A DNA stretch of 13,251 nucleotides from Larix sibirica (lineage: Eukaryota > Streptophyta > Pinopsida > Pinales > Pinaceae), in NCBI GenBank assembly GCA_004151065.3, contig NWUY0300006712.1:28432-41682 (forward strand), in the 5' to 3' direction. Positions 1 through 8,528 of the stretch are shown here, in pieces; the first letter of the stretch is position 1; each line of letters opens with the position of its first letter. Position numbers and translations under genes: made by a program. Under the pieces are notes generated by a model. It made no database searches and was not told where the DNA came from. It saw nothing but the letters and a program-made list of their open reading frames with translations.

Positions 1-51
1 ATTTACATTGAAATGCTAATATATCCTAAGGGTCAAAATGGGGGTATTACA
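1..51 (-). repeat. LTR-terminal sequence in inverted orientation
   Basis: Read on the minus strand from 51 leftwards, this begins TGTAATACCCCC and matches the first 24 bases of the LTR that starts at 12219 on the + strand without mismatch. Weaker similarity continues to the window edge, including a shared CAATGTAAA. It can be read two ways. It may be the start of a related LTR of another element inserted in the opposite orientation. Or it may be the 3' end of this element's own 5' LTR, if that LTR has unusually long inverted ends. The sequence outside the window would decide. Confidence 0.6.
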
Positions 52-488
52 TTCTACTCAGTATTACAGTGTAGCCGAGAGGGAGCTCTTTAAGGGTCCA
101 TGTAGAAGGTACATGAAGTGGTTATATACCTGGATTAAGATGTTGTTGTGTGACAAAGGACTGATGATATTGGAATCGGATAAGCCTAGCAGCTAAGCAC
201 TTACGCACGTAGTAGGGAACTGGGGGCTGACCAGTGAACGATATGAATGAAGGAAGGTGGGAATGAATGAAGAAAGGATGATATGAGGATGTTGAGTAGA
301 GAAGAAGAGGTGACAGTAGATGAGACAAGATTATTGCATGGAGGGAAAATATTTTGGAAATACAGTAGGAAGAGGACTGTGGCTCGGTAGAGAATCATCA
401 CAATGAGTTCCAAGAAAGATATTTCTATGTAGGAACCCATATTGGAGGATTGTCACACTCAGAGAAAGAAGAAGGTAGACAACTCAAT
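52..488 (+). other. Purine-rich leader upstream of gag (copy A)
   Basis: No coding domain was recognised. The stretch is strongly purine-rich on the + strand, especially about 240-330, where GAATGAA and GGAAGG-type words recur. This composition keeps stop codons off the minus strand and creates spurious antisense open frames. It sits where a 5' untranslated leader, or the R/U5 end of a 5' LTR, is expected. I found no convincing primer-binding site (a TGG-starting match to a tRNA 3' end) next to a CA terminus. Frame 3 is open for some distance upstream of the first gag methionine codon at 489. Bases 52-120 are present only once; from 121 onward the sequence recurs at 4156. Confidence 0.55.
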
Positions 489-1814
489 ATGTCTAAAGGA
501 GGTAGTCTTGTTCAGATCAGGATCTACATCGAACCCACAACCTCGCATGCATTCCTAACACCTAAGGTAATAAGTCCAAATCTGGTTATTAACAATAGAA
601 ATAGTAGTCAAAGTAGCGTAAGTAACTCGACTAGTTAGACACAGTCAGCAACACCTAGTAACAGTACTGCACATAATAAAATGGCGGAGCTAGACCCTAC
701 CTTGAGGATGAATTTCTTCCATGAGGTGGGGATAGACAATCCAAATCAACACTTGTTTGTATGTCAAGCCATATGGTAGGCCAAGCAAGTCCAAGATGAT
801 GCTATGAAGTTGGCGCAGTTGGTAACCACTTTTAGGGATCACACAATGGCATTGTATATGAAGTATCAGGTCACTGTACCAAATAGAATGTTTGGTGGTG
901 TCAAGGATGTAATGATAAAGGAATTTAAGAAGACAAATTCTAAGTCGCAGTATATTACTGAATTAAAGGAGATTAGACAGTTTCCAAATGAGACGGTCTC
1001 AAAATTTGACTAAAGATTCAAAACATTGATGGATAAGGTGGCATTTCAAATTCCTGAAGAGCAAAACAAAGAATGGTTCATTACGGGTCTATTTCGACAT
1101 ATAAACGACTTTCTGACGCAGACAATCATAATTCATACAGATGCATTGGATTTAGCCATGAAGTTAGAAGCATCCCTAGTAGGGGATTGCAGCAAGAGGA
1201 TGGTTCAGGTCCAGACGCAACTGGCTTCATTGATGATCTAGTTGCAGGAAATTGGCAAGGGGAAAGAGAAGCGTGAAGAGGTATTGTGTACCACCTACAG
1301 GATGGAGGGCCACCATAAGAATGAGTGTCCAACATACAAAGACTATTTGGAAACGGGACATCCAAATCCCTTTCCTACAGTGGGAGGCCTATGGTGTGAG
1401 ATATGTAGAGGAAATTATTCTCCCCGTGTTTGTCCCATGCTATAGAAGTACGCAAGTACCCCAAGAAGTTTTTTTTGCAACTTTTGCAAATATGTGGGTC
1501 ATGGTGAGAAGGACTATTGCGCACTAGACCTTATGAGAGAGCGGACATTAGAAGCATATAGAGTGCAAGGGGAGATTGGACTAGAAGGAGTAGTACAACA
1601 AAATAATACCCCGATGGAGTACAATCAAGGAGGATGTGGAGGATTCAGAGGCTGAGGCTGAGCGGTTTTTGGATGATGCAGAGGACCAATCATTTGTTAT
1701 AATTTTGGACAATAGGGACATTTTGTGAGAGAATTCCAGAATATCTGAACCACATGTACATACTGCAAAGATTTGGATCATGCGACAAAGGATTTCCCAC
1801 TATTAGTCGCATAA
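489..1814 (+). pseudogene. gag: gag pseudogene, copy A (capsid plus zinc-knuckle nucleocapsid)
   Basis: The structural protein of the virus-like particle. One reading frame (third frame) can be followed for over 1.3 kb. It is interrupted by stops at 636, 777, 1011, 1239, 1443, 1653, 1659, 1674, 1713, 1746 and 1812. The first in-frame ATG is at 489; earlier codons are also open, so the start is uncertain. About 660-1160 resembles the Retrotrans_gag capsid family: helices around TTFRDH and MKYQ, then EFKKTNSKSQYITELKEIRQ and a KFD-stop-RFK segment typical of plant Ty3/gypsy gag. Five cysteine/histidine knuckles follow from 1287. Several stops are TAG or TAA where a Gln codon is plausible. It cannot be expressed as an intact protein. 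Confidence 0.85.
1287..1796 (+). other. Array of five degenerate CCHC zinc knuckles in gag (copy A)
   Basis: CCHC knuckles (C-x2-C-x4-H-x4-C) in the nucleocapsid part of gag bind packaged RNA. Five relics occur in one frame. 1287-1328 reads CTTYRMEGHHKNEC, with the second Cys changed to Tyr. 1395-1433 reads CEICRGNYSPRVC, with the His lost. 1476-1520 reads CNFCKYVGHGEKDYC, where the last Cys is displaced by one residue. 1695-1736 has CYNF and GHFVREF, so two Cys are now Phe. 1755-1796 reads CTYCKDLDHATKDF, where the last Cys is now Phe. Most plant Ty3/gypsy gags have one or two knuckles. None of the five is fully canonical now. Confidence 0.8.
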
Positions 1815-1989
1815 AGGAAAAAAAAGAGGAATCATACTCAAAATCAGATCCAAAACCCAAATCCAAATATGAACCAGAATCTAAATCAGAATCAGAATTT
1901 TGAACCAGAATCTTAATCAAATTCCAAACTAGAACCAAAACCAGATTCTGAATCTGAACCCAAATCAAAATGTGCAAATGATCATAGCA
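1815..1989 (+). repeat. Asn/Gln-rich degenerate hexanucleotide repeat linker (copy A)
   Basis: Degenerate 6-base units such as AATCAG, AACCAG, AATCTG and AACCCA encode alternating Asn with Gln, Pro or Leu, a low-complexity linker between the nucleocapsid and the protease. The Asn/Gln reading follows the gag frame up to about 1899 and then the protease frame from 1903, so the two frames meet inside the repeat, at AATTTTGAAC. A one-base indel in the repeat is the simplest cause. The minus-strand frame across it is a compositional shadow. Confidence 0.75.
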
Positions 1990-2952
1990 TAAGAGCATGA
2001 CAACTAGCCAAGGATAACAACCATTATGTGTAGATGAGCCAGGATGGGAGCTTATGCGACAGAACAAGAACTGCGCGCTAGACACTGGGTGAGGAAAGCT
2101 GCAAGGAAATCACTAATGTTTGATCCCCATGGAGAGAAAGACACATATAATCAAGGGAGAAGAGAACTGTTAAGACCAGTATTTGGAGCATCATCCTCGC
2201 GACAGGTATATGACATGCCTCCATTATATGATTCTTCAATTCCAAAAGGACTGGATGAGAAGGTAAGTACTCGGAGAAATTTTTTGAAAATCTCCTTAGA
2301 ATTGATAAAGGATGAATCTACTATGGGTTTTTTATGCTATAAGATCGATCGCTGCACATAAGAAAAGGAAGAGCCTACTATTGTTAATCAGGTACAACAT
2401 GGTAGAAGAACCAATAGGAAGTTCTGCTTGAGTTTGCAGGTAGGAGAGTATGATATGGATTATATCATCTTGGATATGGGATCGGATGTAAATGTCCTGC
2501 CGAAGTAGACGTGGGAAATGATGGGCAGGATAAAGTTGATCTATTCCAATGTTCAATTCAGACTTTCAAACCAGCAAATGATTATCCCAATTGGAATCTT
2601 GATCAAAGTACCTATGGATGTGGATGGGGTGCACAACATCACCAATTTCGAAATCATTGAGATTGTAGATGACAATTAACCATGTCCTACTTTAATAGTA
2701 ATTGGATGGGCATTTGCGAATCATGCAATGATTGATCTAATGAAGAGACAAATGATATTTCTAGGAGACAATTTGAGGGTCACTCTATCGTTGGACCCAA
2801 CAGAAGGGATAAGGTATGTAGAACCAGTTCGGAATGGGGAGATGGAAAATCTATACAACATGACTAGAAGGATGGAGGATTATGTGGATCCTATGGCTGA
2901 TCGTGTGATAAGTTGGCGTAGTTTTAGTTCTTGTGCATCAAATTCTGAGTAA
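1903..2952 (+). pseudogene. pro: Aspartic protease pseudogene, copy A
   Basis: Retropepsin-type protease that would process the gag-pol polyprotein. A single frame (first frame) is followed through stops at 1930, 1990, 2005, 2035, 2359, 2506, 2677 and 2950. The active-site segment at 2461-2505 reads YIILDMGSDVNVLPK; the catalytic Asp is at 2473-2475 and the usual D-T/S-G triad appears as D-M-G. Downstream, a short GWAFANHAMIDLMKRQMIF segment (about 2704-2760) matches the second conserved block of plant retropepsins, then LDPTEG and RYVEPVR. Residues before 2361 are a poorly conserved linker. The frame ends just before the capsid-like block that starts at 2961. Confidence 0.8.
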
Positions 2953-2960
2953 TCCCATGA

Positions 2961-3791
2961 ATACTGGAAGCAAAGGATGCACAAAGTTTATATGAAAAGG
3001 TGCACGTGTGTCACAACTTCATTACATTGGATTGGGACAGAGGTATGTGATATCCAAAATATGATGGGTTAACATAGGTAGCTTTGTTTGTAACAAATTT
3101 TGAATAATAGATACTAAAATAGAAAAGGCTAATGGAATTATATGTTGCACTAAAAGTGACACCAGAACGTTGGTGGGTTGCTCATGAAGAAAGGATGAGT
3201 GATTGGAAACAATGAAAGAGGCTGTTGTAGGTCAGCTTTAGTTTTGAGTATACCCCACAGAAATACACAGAGATGAGTTTCCCATTAGACCATGTTTCAT
3301 AGTGTATTACAACATGGGGTATAGTGTTGAAACAATAATGGACACATCTGTTTGTGCACACATTGGATACAATTCCAAGGAATTGGTACATCAAGCTTGA
3401 TATGCGCAAAGGTATGGCAGACTAGGATGAGTTGATTAGCAATTTCAAGGTGACCTTTAGTTTCAAAGATGAAGCTCCAGTAGTATATGCATCCTTGCAT
3501 ACTATCAAAGCAATTATTTTTTCACCGGGAGATACAACGAGGTCAAGACCCCTATGCGGTGCACATCTACCTCATTCCACAATGCAAGAAGTTTTGGAAT
3601 GTTATAATGTCAACAAAGAAGGAAAAAAGGACAATCCAAGAAACCTAGAGATAATAGAGACTGAGGGAGAGCGTGTAGTAGAGGGACCTAAATTAGGATC
3701 CAACGGTTACAAGAAACCATTGAAGATCCACAAATTAAGCATTGGCACAGAGCGGAATCCCAATTTTCCTAACATTGGAACGATGGGTTAG
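2961..3791 (+). pseudogene. Second capsid-like (Retrotrans_gag-type) domain between protease and RT, copy A
   Basis: One frame (third frame) runs through stops at 3048, 3075, 3105, 3108, 3120, 3213, 3228, 3300, 3336 and 3423. It carries the hallmarks of a plant retroelement capsid domain. YPKYDGLT at 3051-3074 resembles the PKFDG-x-DP entry motif. A LKVTPERWW segment follows, then DHV-x2-C and a W-x-H-x-FVHTLDTIPRNWY stretch ending near 3389, and a D-x-DELISNFKVTFSF amphipathic helix before 3485. The last 100 codons (to 3791) are hydrophilic and unplaced. It differs from the capsid in the 5' gag, so it is not a simple repeat of it. The assignment rests on motif resemblance only. A true second structural protein, or a captured gag, are both possible. 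Confidence 0.6.
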
Positions 3792-4154
3792 TGGAGAAGA
3801 TTGCATATTTACTACGCGAGTACCACGATTTATTTCCTACCAATTTTTTGGAAATGAAGGGTATTGCAGGAGAGTTAGGAGAAATGAATATCACCCTAAA
3901 ACAATATGCCAAACTAGTGTTACAAAGACCATATTGACTAAATCTGGTATACAATAAAAAATTCAAGGTTGAAATAGGTAGGATATTGGAAGCATGAATC
4001 ATAGAACTGGTTGAGGAGTCATAATGGATCAACCCAATGCTGGCCCAAGATAAGAAAAAAAGTGAGATAAGAATTTTCATGGACCTACACAAGTTGAATG
4101 ATGCATCCATGCATGATCCCTTTCCCACACCTTTTACAGATGAATTCCTTGAAA
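3782..4154 (+). pseudogene. pol: Reverse transcriptase N-terminal part, copy A, cut off at the N
   Basis: Second-frame trace beginning a few bases before the capsid-like frame closes. It covers the pre-RT segment (EYHDLFPTNF, then LQRPY) and the fingers region (GRILEA-stop-IIELVEES, then IRIFMDLHKLNDAS and DPFPTPFTDEFLE). These match the entry region of plant Ty3/gypsy RT. Stops interrupt after RPY, after LEA and after EES. The catalytic motifs are missing because the block ends at the junction base; the equivalent region continues at 8190 in copy B. Confidence 0.85.
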
Positions 4155-4155
4155 N
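4155..4155. other. Single-N gap / contig junction
   Basis: An ambiguous base lies exactly between the end of repeat copy A and the start of copy B. The sequence to its left is mid-reverse-transcriptase and the sequence to its right is the leader upstream of gag. In copy B the base equivalent to the N (8190) is A and the reverse transcriptase then continues. This is what an unresolved contig overlap joined by a one-base gap looks like. Confidence 0.9.
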
Positions 4156-4523
4156 GTTATATACCTGGATTAAGATGTTGTTGTGTGACAAAGGACTGAT
4201 GATATTGGAATCGGATAAGCCTAGCAGCTAAGCACTTACGCACGTAGTAGGGAACTGGGGGCTGACCAGTGAACGATATGAATGAAGGAAGGTGGGAATG
4301 AATGAAGAAAGGATGATATGAGGATGTTGAGTAGAGAAGAAGAGGTGACAGTAGATGAGACAAGATTATTGCATGGAGGGAAAATATTTTGGAAATACAG
4401 TAGGAAGAGGACTGTGGCTCGGTAGAGAATCATCACAATGAGTTCCAAGAAAGATATTTCTATGTAGGAACCCATATTGGAGGATTGTCACACTCAGAGA
4501 AAGAAGAAGGTAGACAACTCAAT
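4156..4523 (+). other. Purine-rich leader, copy B
   Basis: No difference from the leader at 121-488 was found by eye. It starts abruptly after the N without the 120 upstream bases present once at the window start. No coding content or primer site was recognised. Confidence 0.6.
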
Positions 4524-5849
4524 ATGTCTAAAGGAGGTAGTCTTGTTCAGATCAGGATCTACATCGAACCCACAACCTCGCATGCATTCCTAACACCTAA
4601 GGTAATAAGTCCAAATCTGGTTATTAACAATAGAAATAGTAGTCAAAGTAGCGTAAGTAACTCGACTAGTTAGACACAGTCAGCAACACCTAGTAACAGT
4701 ACTGCACATAATAAAATGGCGGAGCTAGACCCTACCTTGAGGATGAATTTCTTCCATGAGGTGGGGATAGACAATCCAAATCAACACTTGTTTGTATGTC
4801 AAGCCATATGGTAGGCCAAGCAAGTCCAAGATGATGCTATGAAGTTGGCGCAGTTGGTAACCACTTTTAGGGATCACACAATGGCATTGTATATGAAGTA
4901 TCAGGTCACTGTACCAAATAGAATGTTTGGTGGTGTCAAGGATGTAATGATAAAGGAATTTAAGAAGACAAATTCTAAGTCGCAGTATATTACTGAATTA
5001 AAGGAGATTAGACAGTTTCCAAATGAGACGGTCTCAAAATTTGACTAAAGATTCAAAACATTGATGGATAAGGTGGCATTTCAAATTCCTGAAGAGCAAA
5101 ACAAAGAATGGTTCATTACGGGTCTATTTCGACATATAAACGACTTTCTGACGCAGACAATCATAATTCATACAGATGCATTGGATTTAGCCATGAAGTT
5201 AGAAGCATCCCTAGTAGGGGATTGCAGCAAGAGGATGGTTCAGGTCCAGACGCAACTGGCTTCATTGATGATCTAGTTGCAGGAAATTGGCAAGGGGAAA
5301 GAGAAGCGTGAAGAGGTATTGTGTACCACCTACAGGATGGAGGGCCACCATAAGAATGAGTGTCCAACATACAAAGACTATTTGGAAACGGGACATCCAA
5401 ATCCCTTTCCTACAGTGGGAGGCCTATGGTGTGAGATATGTAGAGGAAATTATTCTCCCCGTGTTTGTCCCATGCTATAGAAGTACGCAAGTACCCCAAG
5501 AAGTTTTTTTTGCAACTTTTGCAAATATGTGGGTCATGGTGAGAAGGACTATTGCGCACTAGACCTTATGAGAGAGCGGACATTAGAAGCATATAGAGTG
5601 CAAGGGGAGATTGGACTAGAAGGAGTAGTACAACAAAATAATACCCCGATGGAGTACAATCAAGGAGGATGTGGAGGATTCAGAGGCTGAGGCTGAGCGG
5701 TTTTTGGATGATGCAGAGGACCAATCATTTGTTATAATTTTGGACAATAGGGACATTTTGTGAGAGAATTCCAGAATATCTGAACCACATGTACATACTG
5801 CAAAGATTTGGATCATGCGACAAAGGATTTCCCACTATTAGTCGCATAA
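4524..5849 (+). pseudogene. gag: gag pseudogene, copy B (capsid plus five zinc knuckles)
   Basis: Same frame, stops and domains as the gag relic at 489-1814; no substitution was noticed between the copies in this part. The capsid segment is at about 4695-5195. The five knuckle relics are at 5322-5363, 5430-5468, 5511-5555, 5730-5771 and 5790-5831. Identity over the whole gag, in two copies that share every disabling mutation, means the copies separated after decay was complete or are the same DNA assembled twice. This is the copy in continuity with pol. Confidence 0.85.
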
Positions 5850-6024
5850 AGGAAAAAAAAGAGGAATCATACTCAAAATCAGATCCAAAACCCAAATCCA
5901 AATATGAACCAGAATCTAAATCAGAATCAGAATTTTGAACCAGAATCTTAATCAAATTCCAAACTAGAACCAAAACCAGATTCTGAATCTGAACCCAAAT
6001 CAAAATGTGCAAATGATCATAGCA
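5850..6024 (+). repeat. Asn/Gln-rich linker repeat, copy B
   Basis: Copy of the degenerate hexanucleotide linker, including the AATTTTGAAC spot where the gag frame gives way to the protease frame. Confidence 0.75.
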
Positions 6025-6987
6025 TAAGAGCATGACAACTAGCCAAGGATAACAACCATTATGTGTAGATGAGCCAGGATGGGAGCTTATGCGACAGAAC
6101 AAGAACTGCGCGCTAGACACTGGGTGAGGAAAGCTGCAAGGAAATCACTAATGTTTGATCCCCATGGAGAGAAAGACACATATAATCAAGGGAGAAGAGA
6201 ACTGTTAAGACCAGTATTTGGAGCATCATCCTCGCGACAGGTATATGACATGCCTCCATTATATGATTCTTCAATTCCAAAAGGACTGGATGAGAAGGTA
6301 AGTACTCGGAGAAATTTTTTGAAAATCTCCTTAGAATTGATAAAGGATGAATCTACTATGGGTTTTTTATGCTATAAGATCGATCGCTGCACATAAGAAA
6401 AGGAAGAGCCTACTATTGTTAATCAGGTACAACATGGTAGAAGAACCAATAGGGAGTTCTGCTTGAGTTTGCAGGTAGGAGAGTATGATATGGATTATAT
6501 CATCTTGGATATGGGATCGGATGTAAATGTCCTGCCGAAGTAGACGTGGGAAATGATGGGCAGGATAAAGTTGATCTATTCCAATGTTCAATTCAGACTT
6601 TCAAACCAGCAAATGATTATCCCAATTGGAATCTTGATCAAAGTACCTATGGATGTGGATGGGGTGCACAACATCACCAATTTCGAAATCATTGAGATTG
6701 TAGATGACAATTAACCATGTCCTACTTTAATAGTAATTGGATGGGCATTTGCGAATCATGCAATGATTGATCTAATGAAGAGACAAATGATATTTCTAGG
6801 AGACAATTTGAGGGTCACTCTATCGTTGGACCCAACAGAAGGGAGAAGGTATGTAGAACCAGTTCGGAATGGGGAGATGGAAAATCTATACAACATGACT
6901 AGAAGGATGGAGGATTATGTGGATCCTATGGCTGATCGTGTGATAAGTTGGCGTAGTTTTAGTTCTTGTGCATCAAATTCTGAGTAA
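5938..6987 (+). pseudogene. pro: Aspartic protease pseudogene, copy B
   Basis: Same structure as the first protease relic, with the catalytic Asp codon at 6508-6510 in an LDMGSDVNVLP context. Two substitutions distinguish it: G at 6454 (an Arg/Lys codon to Glu-type change) and G at 6845, which gives Arg instead of Ile in the EG-x-RYVEP segment. The GWAFANHA block is retained. Stops are in the same places as in copy A. Confidence 0.8.
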
Positions 6988-6995
6988 TCCCATGA

Positions 6996-7826
6996 ATACT
7001 GGAAGCAAAGGATGCACAAAGTTTATATGAAAAGGTGCACGTGTGTCACAACTTCATTACATTGGATTGGGACAGAGGTATGTGATATCCAAAATATGAT
7101 GGGTTAACATAGGTAGCTTTGTTTGTAACAAATTTTGAATAATAGATACTAAAATAGAAAAGGCTAATGGAATTATATGTTGCACTAAAAGTGACACCAG
7201 AACGTTGGTGGGTTGCTCATGAAGAAAGGATGAGTGATTGGAAACAATGAAAGAGGCTGTTGTAGGTCAGCTTTAGTTTTGAGTATACCCCACAGAAATA
7301 CACAGAGATGAGTTTCCCATTAGACCATGTTTCATAGTGTATTACAACATGGGGTATAGTGTTGAAACAATAATGGACACATCTGTTTGTGCACACATTG
7401 GATACAATTCCAAGGAATTGGTACATCAAGCTTGATATGCGCAAAGGTATGGCAGACTAGGATGAGTTGATTAGCAATTTCAAGGTGACCTTTAGTTTCA
7501 AAGATGAAGCTCCAGTAGTATATGCATACTTGCATACTATCAAAGCAATTATTTTTTCACCGGGAGATACAACGAGGTCAAGACCCCTATGCGTTGCACA
7601 TCTACCTCATTCCACAATGCAAGAAGTTTTGGAATGTTATAATGTCAACAAAGAAGGAAAAAAGGATAATTCAAGAAACCTAGAGATAACAGAGACTGAG
7701 GGAGAGCGTGTAGTAGAGGGAGCTAAATTAGGATCCAACGGTTACAAGAAACCATTGAAGATCCACAAATTAAGCATTGGCACAGAGCGGAATCCCAATT
7801 TTCCTAACATTGGAACGATGGGTTAG
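6996..7826 (+). pseudogene. Second capsid-like domain between protease and RT, copy B
   Basis: Counterpart of the block at 2961-3791, with the YPKYDGLT motif at 7086-7109 and the IPRNWY/DELISNF region before 7520. Six of the eight differences between the repeat copies lie here, at 7528, 7594, 7667, 7671, 7690 and 7722. Five change the residue (Ser/Tyr, Gly/Val, Pro/Ser, Ile/Thr and Pro/Ala) and one is silent. The stops are shared with copy A. Confidence 0.6.
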
Positions 7827-8528
7827 TGGAGAAGATTGCATATTTACTACGCGAGTACCACGATTTATTTCCTACCAATTTTTTGGAAATGAAGGGTATT
7901 GCAGGAGAGTTAGGAGAAATGAATATCACCCTAAAACAATATGCCAAACTAGTGTTACAAAGACCATATTGACTAAATCTGGTATACAATAAAAAATTCA
8001 AGGTTGAAATAGGTAGGATATTGGAAGCATGAATCATAGAACTGGTTGAGGAGTCATAATGGATCAACCCAATGCTGGCCCAAGATAAGAAAAAAAGTGA
8101 GATAAGAATTTTCATGGACCTACACAAGTTGAATGATGCATCCATGCATGATCCCTTTCCCACACCTTTTACAGATGAATTCCTTGAAAATGTGTGAGGA
8201 CAAGAAACTTATTCCTTTACCAATGGATTTTGGGGTATCATTAGACAAAGATCACAAAGGAGGATAGTCATAAGATGAATTTTGCAACAGAGTGTGAGTG
8301 TTATCAATATAGATTATTTCCATTTGGGTTGAAGAATTCCCCAACAATATTTTCCAGGGTGGTTGTTGGATCCCTTAAAGAATTTATCCACAAGTTTTTA
8401 GAAGTTTACCTGGATGACAGGACAGTGTCCAATTTGTTGAAGAATCACATAGAATTAGTCATGTGATGAATGTTCAATAGATGCAGATAGTATCAGATCT
8501 TGTTAAATATAAAGAAGTGCATGTTTGT
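7817..8528 (+). pseudogene. pol: Reverse transcriptase pseudogene (fingers and palm)
   Basis: RNA-dependent DNA polymerase of the element, in continuity with the rest of pol. The second frame runs from EYHDLFPTNF through DPFPTPFTDEFLENV, a TGA at 8195, then YSFTNGFWG. A frameshift lies at about 8231-8236. The first frame then gives KEDSHKMNFATE, CYQYRLFPFGLKNSP (motif B) and EVYLDD, with the catalytic Asp pair at 8413-8418. The motif A Asp appears as Asn (AAT at 8222-8224), so the catalytic triad is incomplete. A TGA at 8467 and further stops follow. Order and spacing fit plant Ty3/gypsy RT. Confidence 0.88.

Larger units (their letters stand above)
121..4154 (+). repeat. 4,034-bp direct repeat, copy A (probably the redundant assembly copy)
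   Basis: This block recurs at a constant offset of 4035 bases with no indel seen. Eight substitutions were found by eye (copy A/copy B): 2419 A/G, 2810 T/G, 3493 C/A, 3559 G/T, 3632 C/T, 3636 C/T, 3655 T/C and 3687 C/G. Six of the eight fall within 195 bases. The copy ends inside the reverse transcriptase, directly at the N at 4155, so its end is not a natural element boundary. Confidence 0.97.
4156..8189 (+). repeat. 4,034-bp direct repeat, copy B (continuous with the rest of the element)
   Basis: Second instance of the block starting at 121. At its 3' end it runs without interruption into the reverse transcriptase catalytic region, so this copy belongs to the real element. At its 5' end it lacks the 120 bases that precede copy A. 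The two copies are therefore complementary, as expected for two overlapping contigs. Confidence 0.97.

Noticed and set aside
201-440. Minus-strand ORFs of 68-79 codons in the leader (also at 4157-4475)
   Set aside because: Purine-rich + strand removes antisense stops; no motif or membrane-protein logic supports a gene.
1815-1989. Repeat cluster as a CRISPR or satellite array
   Set aside because: Units are 6 bases and degenerate, without spacers, and they encode a coherent Asn/Gln linker in frame.
1690-2085. 131-codon minus-strand ORF with Asp/Ser-rich repeats (also at 5725-6120)
   Set aside because: It is the shadow of the Asn/Gln hexanucleotide linker on the + strand and lies antisense to gag knuckles and protease.
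121-8189. A genuine biological tandem duplication or nested second insertion
   Set aside because: The breakpoint is exactly at the N, the copy A end is not an LTR or recombination boundary, and there is no target-site or LTR sequence at the junction. Not excluded without reads.
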